From Henriciella algicola (GTDB lineage: Bacteria > Pseudomonadota > Alphaproteobacteria > Caulobacterales > Hyphomonadaceae), in NCBI RefSeq assembly GCF_003576245.1, contig NZ_QWGA01000007.1:495940-559939 (forward strand): 64,000 nucleotides of DNA, in the 5' to 3' direction. The position numbers and the translations under genes were made by a program. The notes beneath the pieces are model-generated. The model saw nothing but the letters and a program-made list of their open reading frames with translations. It was not told the DNA's origin and did not search any database. Below, piece after piece: positions 35,025 to 44,203 of the stretch; positions within the stretch are counted from its first letter, which is position 1, and each line of letters starts with the position of its first letter.

Positions 35025-35924
35025 TCAGTCCGCCGCGTCCGATGACGCGGTTTCGCTCTCCAGCGTTCCAACGCCTGCAAGCGCTGCGTCGAGCGAGATC
35101 ATCATCAGCTCCCCTTCGCGCGAGAAGAACAGGATTGATCCGTCCCCGGACATTCCTGCGCCGAAGTCGATGCCGGATGTGTTGACCGGCTCACCCAGGT
35201 TTTGCGGCTGGCCCCACGCACCATCGGCACTTCGCTCCGCCGTCCAGATGTCGACGCTGCCAAGTTTGGGCGTGCGCGCGCTGTAGAAGAAGATCCGGCC
35301 GCCATCAGGGGTAACTGCGATATGCGCCTCGGCCCGGAAGGTGTTGAAAACATCAGGCATGGAAGAGACGACCCAATCGCCAGCTTCCTCGTCCATACTC
35401 GCTTCGAATATGTCGTGGCTACCCTTACTGTCATAGCCATTATCCGTGAAGTAGAGACGCCCCTGCGCGTCCATCGCGGGATTGAGCTGGTCCGCGCCGG
35501 TATTTATCGAGGCCGGTAGTGGCTCTGGCGTGCCCCAGCCATCTTCCTCGAAGGCGACGCGCCAGATATTCGCGTCGCGCTGGCCGCGCTCAAAAATGTC
35601 TGCATCCGACGCATAATAGAGCATGCCGTCAGCATGACTGAAGGATGGAGTCGTCAGTTTGATCCGGGCCGGAAACTCCAGCTTGGACGGCTCAGACCAT
35701 GACCCGTCATCCTGTTTCCGCATCTCGAAAAGATGGGTGTAGTCGCGCGCTTCCTTGGCAAACACGCGGACCGTGCCATCCGGAGATTCCGTCAGGCTGT
35801 AGGCGCGGCTGAAGACGGTCGGCGCCTCCGCATCTGGCAGGACAGGCGTCGGCGTATCGATTTCCGGGACTTTCGCACCGCAGCTCGCGAGAACCACGAG
35901 ACCGCACACTAGACCTACTCGCAT
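35025..35924 (-). CDS. lipoprotein with PD40 beta-propeller repeats
   Basis: 299 residues from the ATG at 35924 (GGAGG upstream). A lipobox LASC near residue 15 indicates lipid anchoring. Repeats of the PD40/TolB type follow: FSHADGMLYYASDAD, MDAQGRLYFTDNGYDSKGSHDIFEA, VTPDGGRIFFYSAR and MSGDGSILFFSREGEL. That gives about four to five blades with the conserved D-G-x-x-x-Y/F pattern. Proteins of this kind are periplasmic or outer-membrane beta propellers with varied binding roles. Function is unknown; no enzyme partner is adjacent. A terminator separates it from the lipoprotein and T2SS run downstream. Confidence 0.85.
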   Translation of the reverse strand: MRVGLVCGLVVLASCGAKVPEIDTPTPVLPDAEAPTVFSRAYSLTESPDGTVRVFAKEARDYTHLFEMRKQDDGSWSEPSKLEFPARIKLTTPSFSHADGMLYYASDADIFERGQRDANIWRVAFEEDGWGTPEPLPASINTGADQLNPAMDAQGRLYFTDNGYDSKGSHDIFEASMDEEAGDWVVSSMPDVFNTFRAEAHIAVTPDGGRIFFYSARTPKLGSVDIWTAERSADGAWGQPQNLGEPVNTSGIDFGAGMSGDGSILFFSREGELMMISLDAALAGVGTLESETASSDAAD

Positions 35925-36030
35925 GAAAACCTCCGGACACAATGCAAATACAGACCGCGCCTCCTAAACGCCGCACATGACGTTTTCGCAACAGAAGCTG
36001 CAGTCACACATGAACGCATGGAATGGAGAG

Positions 36031-36106
36031 TGGTGCCGGCAGAGGGACTTGAACCCCCGACCCCCTGATTACAAATCAGGTGCTCTACCAGCTGAGCTAT
36101 ACCGGC
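36031..36106 (-). tRNA. tRNA-Thr (TGT)
   Basis: On the minus strand a 76-base cloverleaf: the acceptor stem GCCGGTA pairs with TGCCGGC (one T-G pair), D arm GCTCAGCTGGTAGAGC, anticodon loop TTTGTAA giving TGT, T arm GGGGGTTCAAGTCCCTC, CCA encoded. Confidence 0.97.
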
Positions 36107-36115
36107 AACACTCGC

Positions 36116-36144
36116 CCTTTACGCCGTGCCGGAAGGCGGGGCAA
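36116..36144 (-). promoter_or_regulatory. putative promoter of tRNA-Thr
   Basis: Minus strand TTGCCC (36139-36144) and TAAAGG (36116-36121), 17-base spacer. The -10 box ends 9 bases before the tRNA 5' end. Weak match. Confidence 0.35.
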
Positions 36145-36246
36145 GAATAGTTTGCAAGCTCATCGCAGCGCCAGATCTTAACGAATTTGGGCACCAATTC
36201 GCCTCAGCCGCGTTCATTCATCAGTGTGACAGCAAGGAGCACTGAG

Positions 36247-36690
36247 ATGAAACGATATATCCTGCCCTGCATGATGGGCCTCGCGCTGACAGCTGGCCCT
36301 GCCTTTGCAGATGAATCGCGCACCCCGCCGCCGACAGAGCCTTATTATGCCCCACAGCCGTCCGGTTGTGACCTCGTCCGCCTCAAGATCTACTTTGAGC
36401 CCGGCACGGCAACCCTCACCCCATTTGCGAAAGACGCGATCGGTCAAGTCAGCGAGCAGCTGGCAGGCTGCTCGGTCCAGCGCCTCAACGCCACCGCCAT
36501 TGCGGGCGACAGCTCAAGCGAGGCCCCCGTCGTCGGGCTAGCTGAAAACCGGCGCGCCACCGTCATGGCCGAGCTGCAGGCTCAGGGAATTCGCGCATCC
36601 GATGTCGCTATGAACACCGATCTTGGAAATTCCGTCATGTCGAGGACAGTCGATATCGAGCTTCAGACCGTACCGGCCCGGGTAAGCTAG
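36247..36690 (+). CDS. periplasmic OmpA-domain protein
   Basis: 147 residues from the ATG at 36247 (AAGGAG upstream). A Sec signal (about residues 1-21, ending GPAFADE) precedes a short Pro-rich stretch and an OmpA-like domain: LVRLKIYFEPGTATLTPFAKDAI and LAENRRATVMAELQAQGI correspond to the peptidoglycan-binding fold. The usual GHTD motif is absent (ATAIAGDSS instead), and the NRRA core is kept, so peptidoglycan binding is uncertain. Two Cys could form a disulfide in the periplasm. The gene stands alone with its own terminator. Confidence 0.85.
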   Translation: MKRYILPCMMGLALTAGPAFADESRTPPPTEPYYAPQPSGCDLVRLKIYFEPGTATLTPFAKDAIGQVSEQLAGCSVQRLNATAIAGDSSSEAPVVGLAENRRATVMAELQAQGIRASDVAMNTDLGNSVMSRTVDIELQTVPARVS

Positions 36691-36718
36691 ACGCACCTAG
36701 CGTTTACCATGGCCATTG

Positions 36719-36750
36719 GCCCCGGCATTGCAGAACATGCCGGGGCTTTT
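36719..36750 (+). terminator. rho-independent terminator after the OmpA-domain gene
   Basis: Perfect 10-bp stem GCCCCGGCAT/ATGCCGGGGC (36719-36728 with 36737-36746) and four T. It lies between two convergent genes and is oriented for the plus strand. Confidence 0.85.
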
Positions 36751-36759
36751 CCATTTGTC

Positions 36760-37221
36760 TTAATCCAGTTTTGAAAGCACTGCGCACCCGGCGACGAAGG
36801 TCACCACTGTGTGCGATAGATCGACCAGCAAGCCGCCCGTCGAATGCCAAGGCGTGTAGAAGAAGTCGTACGCCATGAGCGGGACGCCGATCAGAAGCGA
36901 CAGCGTCAGGCCGAACGATATCGCAGCCCCAAGGCCTAGAACGCTGCTTTTGCGCATCAGCCAAGCGAAACCGAAAGACAGAACGATCGGCACAAGGAAC
37001 CCGCCCAGCATCCACATCGGATTGGCGTCTTCCTGGCCCTCTGTCGCGACACCGTTCGCGGTCAGAAAGCTCATAGCGTCTCCCGCCTCGTTGATGAAAA
37101 TACCTTGGGCGCTCATGTACACTTCAGAAAATAGCAACCCGTACCAGAGAAAGCCGATGAAATAGATGACGATGGCTGAGACCAGGACACCCACCAGATT
37201 GATACCTGCAAGACGTGGCAT
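36760..37221 (-). CDS. DUF1761-like membrane protein
   Basis: 153 residues with four hydrophobic helices: [60 protein letters not shown] and [19 protein letters not shown]. The [13 protein letters not shown] motif after the first helix and the general layout fit DUF1761. The function of that family is unknown. The start has GGAGGA upstream. The gene is convergent with the OmpA-domain gene and divergent from metG. Confidence 0.8.
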   Translation of the reverse strand: MPRLAGINLVGVLVSAIVIYFIGFLWYGLLFSEVYMSAQGIFINEAGDAMSFLTANGVATEGQEDANPMWMLGGFLVPIVLSFGFAWLMRKSSVLGLGAAISFGLTLSLLIGVPLMAYDFFYTPWHSTGGLLVDLSHTVVTFVAGCAVLSKLD

Positions 37222-37329
37222 TGTTTCCTCCTAAACCCGTTTCATTTTTTGCTCGCCGCGCCTAAGAGTGCCCCCTCAAAGCTTGGCGCCGTGGATGATG
37301 CGCCCAAATCGAGATTGACGGAAGCCATA

Positions 37330-39072
37330 ATGACGAAGTCCGCCCCCCGCCGAATTCTGGTCACTTCTGCCCTGCCTTATATCAATGGGGTCAAACACCT
37401 CGGCAATCTTGCCGGGTCGATGCTGCCGGCAGACGTGTATTCGCGGTTTCAGCGCCTGCGCGGTCATGACGTTCTCTATATCTGTGCGACCGACGAGCAC
37501 GGCACACCTGCAGAACTCGCCGCCCAGGCCGCGAATGTGCCGGTTCGCCAGTATGTCGATGAGCAGCATGAGATCCAGAAGAAGGCGGGTGAGGACTTCC
37601 TGCTTTCCTATGACCACTTTGGCCGCTCCTGCAGCGAAGAGAACGCCGCGCTCACCCAGCATTTCGCGCATGTGCTCGAGGCAAACGGCCTCATCGAAGA
37701 GCGCACCATGCGGCAGGTCTATTCGATCGATGATGAGCGCTTCCTGCCAGACCGCTATGTCGAGGGCACCTGCCCTCATTGCGAGTTCGAGAAAGCGCGC
37801 GGCGACCAGTGCGACAATTGCGGACGCCTGCTCGACCCGGTCGACCTGATCAATCCTTATTCGGCCGTCTCCGGATCGCGGAATGTCGAAGTCCGTGAAA
37901 CGCGCCACCTTTTCCTGCTCCAATCGCAGATGCAGGAGCGCATCCAGGCCTGGATCGAAGCCTCGACCGACTGGCCGCCGCTTGCGCGGTCCATCGCGCT
38001 GAAATGGCTGGATGAGGGCCTGCGGGACCGCGCGATCACGCGTGACCTATCCTGGGGCGTGCCTGTCACCAATCCTGACGGGTCGATCCGCGAGGGGTTC
38101 GAGACCAAGGTCTTCTATGTCTGGTTCGATGCGCCGATCGAGTATATTGCCGCGACCGAAGAATGGGCGAAAGCGAAGGGCGAGCCAGAGGCATGGCGCC
38201 GCTGGTGGCGCACTGATGAGGGCGCTGACAAGGTGGACTATGTCCAGTTCATGGGCAAGGACAATGTCGCCTTCCACACGGTTGGCTTCCCCGTGACCAT
38301 CCTGGGCTCGCAGGAGCCGTGGAAGCTTGTCGACCGACTGAAAGCCTTCAACTGGGTCACCTGGTATGGCGGCAAGTTCTCCACCTCCAACAAGCGCGGC
38401 GTCTTCATGGACCAGGCGCTGGACCTGCTGCCAGCTGACTATTGGCGCTGGTACCTGACCGCGAATGCGCCGGAAGGCTCCGACGCAGCCTTCACATGGG
38501 AAGGCTTCCAGTCCTCGATCAATTCAGACCTTGCCAATGTGCTCGGCAATTTCGTCAACCGGATCACCAAATACTGCGCGTCCAAGTTTGACGGCAAAGT
38601 GCCGGAAGGCGGCGAAGCGGGCGAGGCCGAAAGCTGGATGGTGGCCGAGCTTGAGACCCGCCTGCCACAACTGGTCCAGCACTATGAGAATATGGACTTC
38701 CGCAAGGCGGCCGCGGAAACGCGCGCCATCTGGGCGGCGGGCAATGAATACCTCACCAAGGCTGAGCCATGGGTGAAATACAAGAATGATGTCGATGCGG
38801 CCGCCGTCGGCGTTCGCGCAGGCCTCAACCTCGCGGCTCTGTTCGGCATCATCGCCCAGCCCATCATTCCTGAAGCGGCTGCGATGATCCTTGATGCGTT
38901 GGGCGCGCCGGAAGACCGGCGCACGCTCAGCGAAGAGGCATTCGCCGACATTCCAGCATTGCTCGATGCCCTGCCGCGCGGCCATGAAATCTCGCCGCCG
39001 GATGTCCTCTTCCGCAAGATTGAGGATGATCAGGTCGCTGAATGGACAGAGCGGTTCGGCGGCGAAAGCTGA
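37330..39072 (+). CDS. metG: methionine--tRNA ligase
   Basis: 580 residues from the ATG at 37330 (GGAAG upstream); a longer reading from 37249 lacks support. [17 protein letters not shown] carries the HIGH-type signature as HLGN. The zinc knuckle reads [18 protein letters not shown], and the KMSKS equivalent is KFSTSNKRG, as in the larger two-Cys-pair MetRS type. [10 protein letters not shown] and the C-terminal anticodon helix bundle follow. No C-terminal EMAP domain is present, but a stand-alone tRNA-binding protein of that fold lies at 62261. The gene is followed after one base by a small unknown protein. Confidence 0.98.
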   Translation: MTKSAPRRILVTSALPYINGVKHLGNLAGSMLPADVYSRFQRLRGHDVLYICATDEHGTPAELAAQAANVPVRQYVDEQHEIQKKAGEDFLLSYDHFGRSCSEENAALTQHFAHVLEANGLIEERTMRQVYSIDDERFLPDRYVEGTCPHCEFEKARGDQCDNCGRLLDPVDLINPYSAVSGSRNVEVRETRHLFLLQSQMQERIQAWIEASTDWPPLARSIALKWLDEGLRDRAITRDLSWGVPVTNPDGSIREGFETKVFYVWFDAPIEYIAATEEWAKAKGEPEAWRRWWRTDEGADKVDYVQFMGKDNVAFHTVGFPVTILGSQEPWKLVDRLKAFNWVTWYGGKFSTSNKRGVFMDQALDLLPADYWRWYLTANAPEGSDAAFTWEGFQSSINSDLANVLGNFVNRITKYCASKFDGKVPEGGEAGEAESWMVAELETRLPQLVQHYENMDFRKAAAETRAIWAAGNEYLTKAEPWVKYKNDVDAAAVGVRAGLNLAALFGIIAQPIIPEAAAMILDALGAPEDRRTLSEEAFADIPALLDALPRGHEISPPDVLFRKIEDDQVAEWTERFGGES

Positions 39073-39073
39073 C

Positions 39074-39700
39074 ATGCCGCTGCAGAACCGCGTCGATCCC
39101 TATGCCGCGATCCATGCGGTGTCGGCGCGCGGGACGTTCATGGGCAATCGTGGCGGCTGCTTCCACACGGAACACCGCACGCTGAAGCGCACCCATTGGA
39201 AGAGCAGGCAGTGGATTATCTGCCTGCTCGACTTCAAGGGCCGGAAACGCCAGCTGATGGCGCCCGGCCAGTATACCGAACTCTTCTTTCTTGATGAGGC
39301 AACGGCGCTCGCAGCCGGTCATCGCCCCTGTTTTGAATGCCGACGGGATGATGCGCGCGCTTTCAAGGATGCGCTCGTTCAGGCTGGACAAGTAACCGAC
39401 ACGGCGCGCGTCGCTGACATCGACAGGCTGATTGCTGGTGAGGTGCAGGATCGACTACGCGGCAAGGCAACCGCGCCGCAGGCCGAGGCATCCAGTCTCC
39501 CAGACGGCACCATATTCGACTGGCAAGACAGGGCATGGCTGAAGCTGAGCGGGGCATGTCTGCCATGGAGCTTCGATGGTTACGGTCCCGTATCCCGCCT
39601 TCCCGAGGCGCCCGTCAGCGTGCTGACACCGCGCGCGACCCTCGCCGCGCTGGCCGCCGGGTATAGGCCCTACATCCACAGCTCGGCGACCCCGAACTGA
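39074..39700 (+). CDS. conserved protein of unknown function with Ada-like Cys/His motif
   Basis: 208 residues; the start is the ATG at 39074, one base after the metG stop, so the two are likely co-transcribed. No signal or membrane helix. Residues 67-93 (QYTELFFLDEATALAAGHRPCFECRRDD) closely resemble the Ada metal-binding segment, which reads FFxxxxEAxxAGxRPCKRCRPD, with Cys86 and Cys89 in the pair. Cys29, His31, His34 and Cys50 could complete a zinc site. The catalytic methyl-acceptor Cys of Ada cannot be assigned. The remainder (IFDWQDRAWLKLSGACLPWSFDGYGP) is unfamiliar to me. A DNA or RNA-repair role is only a guess. Confidence 0.75.
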   Translation: MPLQNRVDPYAAIHAVSARGTFMGNRGGCFHTEHRTLKRTHWKSRQWIICLLDFKGRKRQLMAPGQYTELFFLDEATALAAGHRPCFECRRDDARAFKDALVQAGQVTDTARVADIDRLIAGEVQDRLRGKATAPQAEASSLPDGTIFDWQDRAWLKLSGACLPWSFDGYGPVSRLPEAPVSVLTPRATLAALAAGYRPYIHSSATPN

Positions 39701-39775
39701 TATCCGGCCCCATCTCTGGCCCGTGTTGAAAAGTCTGATAGTGTCTCCCTTACGAAAACGAAAAGGGACACGACC

Positions 39776-41152
39776 ATGGTTTCCAGACTGAAACTGACCG
39801 CCTGCGCATCCGCCCTCTGCATGATGCTGTCGACGCCAGCCTTTGCGCAGCAATCAGTCCCGGAACCGGGCACCGACCTCGTTGAACTATATACTTGGCT
39901 GCACGCCAATCCGGAGCTCTCCTTCAAGGAATCGACCTCTGCCTCCATCATGGCGGCAGAGCTTGAGGCGCTGGGCTTCACCGTCACCACCGGGCTTGGT
40001 GATGAATGGACCCGCGCGAAGTCGCAGCGCGATGAAGGCACAGTCCGCGATGGCGTCGGCGGCTATGGCGTCGTTGGCGTCTATGAGAATGGCGAGGGCC
40101 CGACCGTCCTGATCCGCGCAGATATGGACGCGCTGCCCGTCCCCGAACAGACCGGTCTCGACTACGCCTCGGAGGTGATCAGCACGACGTGGACCGGCGT
40201 AGAGAGCCCTGTAATGCACGCCTGCGGCCACGACATCCACATGACCAGCTGGGTCGGCACCGCGCGTGAGCTGATTGAGAGCAAGGACGATTGGTCCGGC
40301 ACGCTCATCATGCTTGCTCAGCCTGCGGAAGAACTCGGCCTTGGCGCCAAAGCTCTGCTTGAAGAAGGTCTTTATCAGGACTTTCCGTTGCCGGATTATA
40401 ATCTGGCGCTTCATGTCAGCGCCAGCTCACCGGCCGGTACGGTGGCCTATTCGTCCGGCTACGCCCTCGCCAATGTCGACAGCGTCGATATCCTGGTCAA
40501 AGGCGTTGGCGGCCACGGCGCCTATCCACATACGACCAAGGACCCGATTGTCATCGGCTCTTCGATCGTCATGGCGCTACAGACCCTCGTTTCGCGGAAT
40601 GTCGACCCGCAGACCCCCGCCGTCGTCACCGTCGGCTCTTTCACGGCGGGCGCAAAGCACAACATCATTTCGGATGGCGCAGAGCTTCTTCTGACGGTCC
40701 GTTCCTATGATGATGCGACACGCCAGCTTCTGCTTGATGGCATCACGCGCATCGCCAAGGCGCAGGCCGAAGCCTTCGGCGCGCCAGAGCCAGAAATCTC
40801 CATTGACAATGACTACACCCCGTCGACCTACAACACCCCCGCCCTCGCCGACAAAGCGATGACCGCGATCCGCGCGGCCATTGGCGAGGAGAATGTCATG
40901 GAAGTGACGCCGGTCATGGGCGGTGAGGATTTCTCCCAGTTCGGTCGCACCGAAGAAGATGTCCCCGGCCTGATCTTCTGGCTCGGCGCGATCAACCCGG
41001 ACACCTATGCCGCCGCGCAGAATGGCGGCGATCCGCTGCCATCGCTCCACTCACCTTTCTTTGCGCCGGACGCCGCGCCGACCATCAAGACCGGTGTCAG
41101 CTCTATGACCGCTGCGGCGCTCGCCCTCTTCAGCGAGACAGCGTCAGAGTGA
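39776..41152 (+). CDS. secreted M20 family amidohydrolase
   Basis: 458 residues. A Sec signal ends near STPAFAQQ. The metal-binding segments are ADMDALPVPEQTGL and HACGHDIHMTSWVGTA, with the catalytic AEELGLGAKALLEEG; LHVSAS carries a further ligand and the dimerisation lid domain lies between about residues 220 and 330. The family includes hippurate hydrolases and N-acyl amino acid or peptide amidohydrolases. The signal peptide makes this one periplasmic or exported, perhaps a T2SS passenger (inference). GGGACACGACC precedes the ATG. Its 3' end overlaps the convergent epoxide-hydrolase-like gene by 9 bases. Confidence 0.93.
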   Translation: MVSRLKLTACASALCMMLSTPAFAQQSVPEPGTDLVELYTWLHANPELSFKESTSASIMAAELEALGFTVTTGLGDEWTRAKSQRDEGTVRDGVGGYGVVGVYENGEGPTVLIRADMDALPVPEQTGLDYASEVISTTWTGVESPVMHACGHDIHMTSWVGTARELIESKDDWSGTLIMLAQPAEELGLGAKALLEEGLYQDFPLPDYNLALHVSASSPAGTVAYSSGYALANVDSVDILVKGVGGHGAYPHTTKDPIVIGSSIVMALQTLVSRNVDPQTPAVVTVGSFTAGAKHNIISDGAELLLTVRSYDDATRQLLLDGITRIAKAQAEAFGAPEPEISIDNDYTPSTYNTPALADKAMTAIRAAIGEENVMEVTPVMGGEDFSQFGRTEEDVPGLIFWLGAINPDTYAAAQNGGDPLPSLHSPFFAPDAAPTIKTGVSSMTAAALALFSETASE

Positions 41153-42112
41153 TTTCAGCCAATCCAGCAGGATCGCGTTCACCTCATCCGGACGCTCCTG
41201 CTGGGTCCAGTGGCCGCAACCTTCCAGCAGGTGGGCCGCCTTCAGATTTGGCAGATTAGGCTTCATTGCTTCTACGGGATCGCCCGGAAACATCTTCAGG
41301 ACGAGATCACGCGTGCCGCCGATGAACAGGCTCGGCTGGTAGATCTTGCTGTCGTCCAGCGATGTCAGGAAAGCATGGTCACGCTCATGATTGCGATAGC
41401 GGTTGAGCGGGCCGCGAAAGCCGGATTCGCGAAACTGGGAGTCGTAATAGGCGACATCTTCCTCGCTCAGCCACGGCAGCGGCATGTCTGGCTCCGGCAG
41501 ACGATGAAGCAGCGTGTCGCCATGCTTCTTGTCGATCGGCCATGTCCCGTCAGGCGCATCACCTGAGATGGCGTAATAGAATTTGCGAATGGTCGCGGCC
41601 GGATCCGCCTCGAGCTCTGCTTCCGGCGGGCCCTGATCCTGAAAATAGACCTGATAGAAAAACATGCCGCGCGCGGTGAAAAACTCGCGGAAGACTTGGA
41701 TGGCCGGTTTGTCGCCCAGCGGAAGGTACGGGACCGAAAGGCCGGCTACGGCCTTGAACTGGTCTGGATAGAGCAGCGCCGAATTCCAGGCGATCGGCGC
41801 GCCCCAGTCATGACCAATCACAATGGCAGGCCCACCGGGCTGGAGCGCCTTCGCCACGCCGGCAATGTCCGCCGTAATGGTTTCCATGTCATAGGCTTCG
41901 ACAGGCTCTGGCTTGTCAGAGCCGCCATAGCCGCGCACGTCGACCGCAACCGCGCGGTACTCTGCCCCGCCGACAGCAGTCAGCTGATGGCGCCAGGAAT
42001 ACCAACTCTCCGGAAAGCCATGCACGAAGAGGACAAGCGGGCCGTCCTTTGGCCCTTCTGCGGCCGCCCGCAATTTGATTCCATTGGTCTCAACGTGGAA
42101 AAATTTGGGCAT
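41144..42112 (-). CDS. alpha/beta hydrolase, epoxide hydrolase-like
   Basis: 322 residues. HGFPESWYSWRHQ supplies the oxyanion motif, HDWGAPIAWN carries the nucleophile Asp102, and GCGHWTQQERP the catalytic His. This is the signature of soluble epoxide hydrolases rather than serine esterases. The lid between residues 140 and 240 holds at least one conserved Tyr region (YYDSQFRESGFRGPLNRYR). No signal peptide, so it should be cytosolic. The substrate is unknown; epoxides from xenobiotics or lipid oxidation fit the catabolic neighbourhood. Confidence 0.92.
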   Translation of the reverse strand: MPKFFHVETNGIKLRAAAEGPKDGPLVLFVHGFPESWYSWRHQLTAVGGAEYRAVAVDVRGYGGSDKPEPVEAYDMETITADIAGVAKALQPGGPAIVIGHDWGAPIAWNSALLYPDQFKAVAGLSVPYLPLGDKPAIQVFREFFTARGMFFYQVYFQDQGPPEAELEADPAATIRKFYYAISGDAPDGTWPIDKKHGDTLLHRLPEPDMPLPWLSEEDVAYYDSQFRESGFRGPLNRYRNHERDHAFLTSLDDSKIYQPSLFIGGTRDLVLKMFPGDPVEAMKPNLPNLKAAHLLEGCGHWTQQERPDEVNAILLDWLKSL

Positions 42113-42232
42113 GTCGCGCTTCCTGCTTTAGCACCGCCATTGCAGACGGAACGGGATGTCTGAAGCGCGAAGTCTCGCACCCATCCCGCAAGCCTGCAAT
42201 CATGGCGTCGGGGAAGCCCGCCCGCCTGCCCG

Positions 42233-42916
42233 CTACTGGCCGCCGGCTGCCGCGCGCTGGCTCTGATTAATGGCGATGACCGTCTCAGGATGGGTGAAGA
42301 AGCGGTAGCCGACATCCTGCCCATGATCTTCGATCGCCTGCAGGAAGGTCGCAAACTCGATCGGAATGATGTTGACCGGGTCGCTCGCCGTCTCGTCGCT
42401 GCCAGCAAGCTTTTCAGAAAGCGCCTGCGCGTCCGAATAGCTGGTCATGACAGGCGTCACCGGGCCTTCAGCGGTCTGTAGCTGTACTTCGAGACTGCCG
42501 CTCGTGACAAAGAAGACCGGCGCCATGAAGTCACCGACCTCAGGGGTCAGCTCACGGGCGTTCGCGATTTCAGCTTGCGAGCCCTGAAAGATAATCGCGC
42601 CCTTCCAGTCGAGCAGCAGACGCCCGAGGTCCACGATGCGGATATTCATCGACTGGTCTTCGAGCGGGGCAAGCTGCGCCTGCGCGGCGCCGGGGGTCAG
42701 GAAGACCACGATTGCCGGATCGCCCTCTTCGGACTGCACCGAGGCAATCCCGCCGTCCGGATTGGCGAGCACGGCGACCTGTAGTCCCTGCAGCGCGATG
42801 ATCATCGGATTGGGGGCAGCGGCCTGCGCGCGCTGCGGCTGCGCGGCTTCCTGCGCCTGAACGAGAGGGGCGCCCACTGCGAACGCAGCAGCGGCACAGG
42901 CCAGTAGACGGTTCAT
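42233..42916 (-). CDS. secreted protein, possibly Tic22-like
   Basis: 227 residues. A signal peptide ends near PLVQAQEA, followed by an Ala/Gln-rich stretch. The mature domain includes VVFLTPGAAQAQLAPL, MAPVFFVTSGSLEVQL and VMTSYSDAQALSEKL, a pattern reminiscent of the two Tic22 half-repeats, in which short pseudo-repeats of the PVFF-T-x form occur. I am not certain of the family. Location is probably periplasmic. A GGGGAG precedes the ATG. It follows two acyl-CoA dehydrogenase genes on the same strand but is separated from them by a strong stem-loop. Confidence 0.75.
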   Translation of the reverse strand: MNRLLACAAAAFAVGAPLVQAQEAAQPQRAQAAAPNPMIIALQGLQVAVLANPDGGIASVQSEEGDPAIVVFLTPGAAQAQLAPLEDQSMNIRIVDLGRLLLDWKGAIIFQGSQAEIANARELTPEVGDFMAPVFFVTSGSLEVQLQTAEGPVTPVMTSYSDAQALSEKLAGSDETASDPVNIIPIEFATFLQAIEDHGQDVGYRFFTHPETVIAINQSQRAAAGGQ

Positions 42917-42941
42917 GAAAACTCCCCTCTAGAACGCGTAA

Positions 42942-42968
42942 CGGGCGCAGGCTTAACACCTGCGCCCG
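42942..42968 (-). other. stem-loop between acyl-CoA dehydrogenase and secreted-protein genes
   Basis: A perfect 10-bp stem CGGGCGCAGG/CCTGCGCCCG with a seven-base loop, 21 bases past the dehydrogenase stop. No T tract follows on either strand, so a role in termination is uncertain. Confidence 0.6.
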
Positions 42969-42989
42969 CAATCGCAAGGAGAGACCTGA

Positions 42990-44192
42990 TCAGCCCTGTT
43001 TCAATTCGTCGAACGGCACTTTCTTGTCCACACGAACATCCTGAGGCAGGCCCAGAACGCGTTCGGCGATGATGTTTTTCAAGATCTCGTCGGTACCGCC
43101 CGCAATGCGAAGGCCCGGCGCCCACATGAAGCTCTGCTGGAACAGTGCGTTCGCAGGCATCGTGTCGGTATCATTCATGATGCCGTAATGGTCCTGCATC
43201 TCGATGGCCGAGTTACAGATGTCCTGAAGCTGGTTGGCCGTGATGATCTTGCCGATGGAGTTTTCAGGCCCCGGCGTATCACCGCGCGACAGCGCCGTCT
43301 GTGTGCGGAACTTGGTCAGGCTGTAGCCCTGTGCGGCGACATACCAGTCAGCAAGCTTTTCACGGAAAGCCTGATCGGTGAGCGAGCCCGTATCGCGGGC
43401 ATACTCCATGATCTCTTTCCAGTCAGGGCCCGGCGAACCACCGACGGCCAGACGCTCGTTCATCAGCGTCACCAGCGCGACTTTCCAGCCATCGCCAACT
43501 TCGCCCAGACGGTCGGAATCGGGGATGCGAACATCAGTGAAGTACACTTCGTTGAATTCGCGGCCACCAGATGCCTGGTGGATTGGCTTTGCCTCGACGC
43601 CTTTCTGGTGCATGTCCACGATGAACATGGTGAGGCCCTTATGCTTAGGGGCCTTCGGGTCGGTGCGGGTCAGCACGATGCCGTAATCAGAGAAGTGCGC
43701 ACCGGTGGTCCAGACTTTCTGGCCATTGATGACCCACTCATCGCCGTCCTTGATGGCACGGGTCTTCACGCCCGCAACGTCAGAACCGGCAGCTGGCTCA
43801 GAGAAGAGCTGGCACCAGATTTCCTCGCCGCGGAGCGCCTTCTCAACATAGCGCTTCTTGTGCTCGTCAGAGCCGAACGCGATGACCGTCGGCACGCACA
43901 TGCCAAGGCCGATCGTGAACGGGCCAGTTGGGGCGTCGAACTTGCCCTCTTCCTGATTCCAGATGACCTGTTGCATGGCCGTGCCACCACGACCGCCCCA
44001 TTCCTTGGGCCAGGTGATCTGCGCAAAGCCGCCTTCAGCCTTGGTCTTCTGCCATTCCTTTGCGCGCTTCAGGAAGTCCTCACCGGTTGGGCGGCGCGGG
44101 GAATTGGCGTCTTTTGGTTTCAGGTGTTTTTCAAGGAAGCTGCGCGCCTCGACGCGGAATTCTGCTTCTTCTTTTGTGTCATTGAAGTCCAT
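42990..44192 (-). CDS. acyl-CoA dehydrogenase, large subunit-like (second pair)
   Basis: 400 residues, clearly related to the protein at 13950-15209: WCQLFSEPAAGSDVAGVKT, WVINGQKVWTTGAHFSDYG and LRIAGGTDEILKNIIAERVLGLP, the last retaining the family catalytic Glu. The FAD-binding and CoA parts are complete. It follows the partner gene at 44204 by 11 bases. A heteromeric complex is inferred. Cytosolic; the actual acyl-CoA is unknown. Confidence 0.93.
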   Translation of the reverse strand: MDFNDTKEEAEFRVEARSFLEKHLKPKDANSPRRPTGEDFLKRAKEWQKTKAEGGFAQITWPKEWGGRGGTAMQQVIWNQEEGKFDAPTGPFTIGLGMCVPTVIAFGSDEHKKRYVEKALRGEEIWCQLFSEPAAGSDVAGVKTRAIKDGDEWVINGQKVWTTGAHFSDYGIVLTRTDPKAPKHKGLTMFIVDMHQKGVEAKPIHQASGGREFNEVYFTDVRIPDSDRLGEVGDGWKVALVTLMNERLAVGGSPGPDWKEIMEYARDTGSLTDQAFREKLADWYVAAQGYSLTKFRTQTALSRGDTPGPENSIGKIITANQLQDICNSAIEMQDHYGIMNDTDTMPANALFQQSFMWAPGLRIAGGTDEILKNIIAERVLGLPQDVRVDKKVPFDELKQG

Positions 44193-44203
44193 TTTAAGTC
44201 CTC

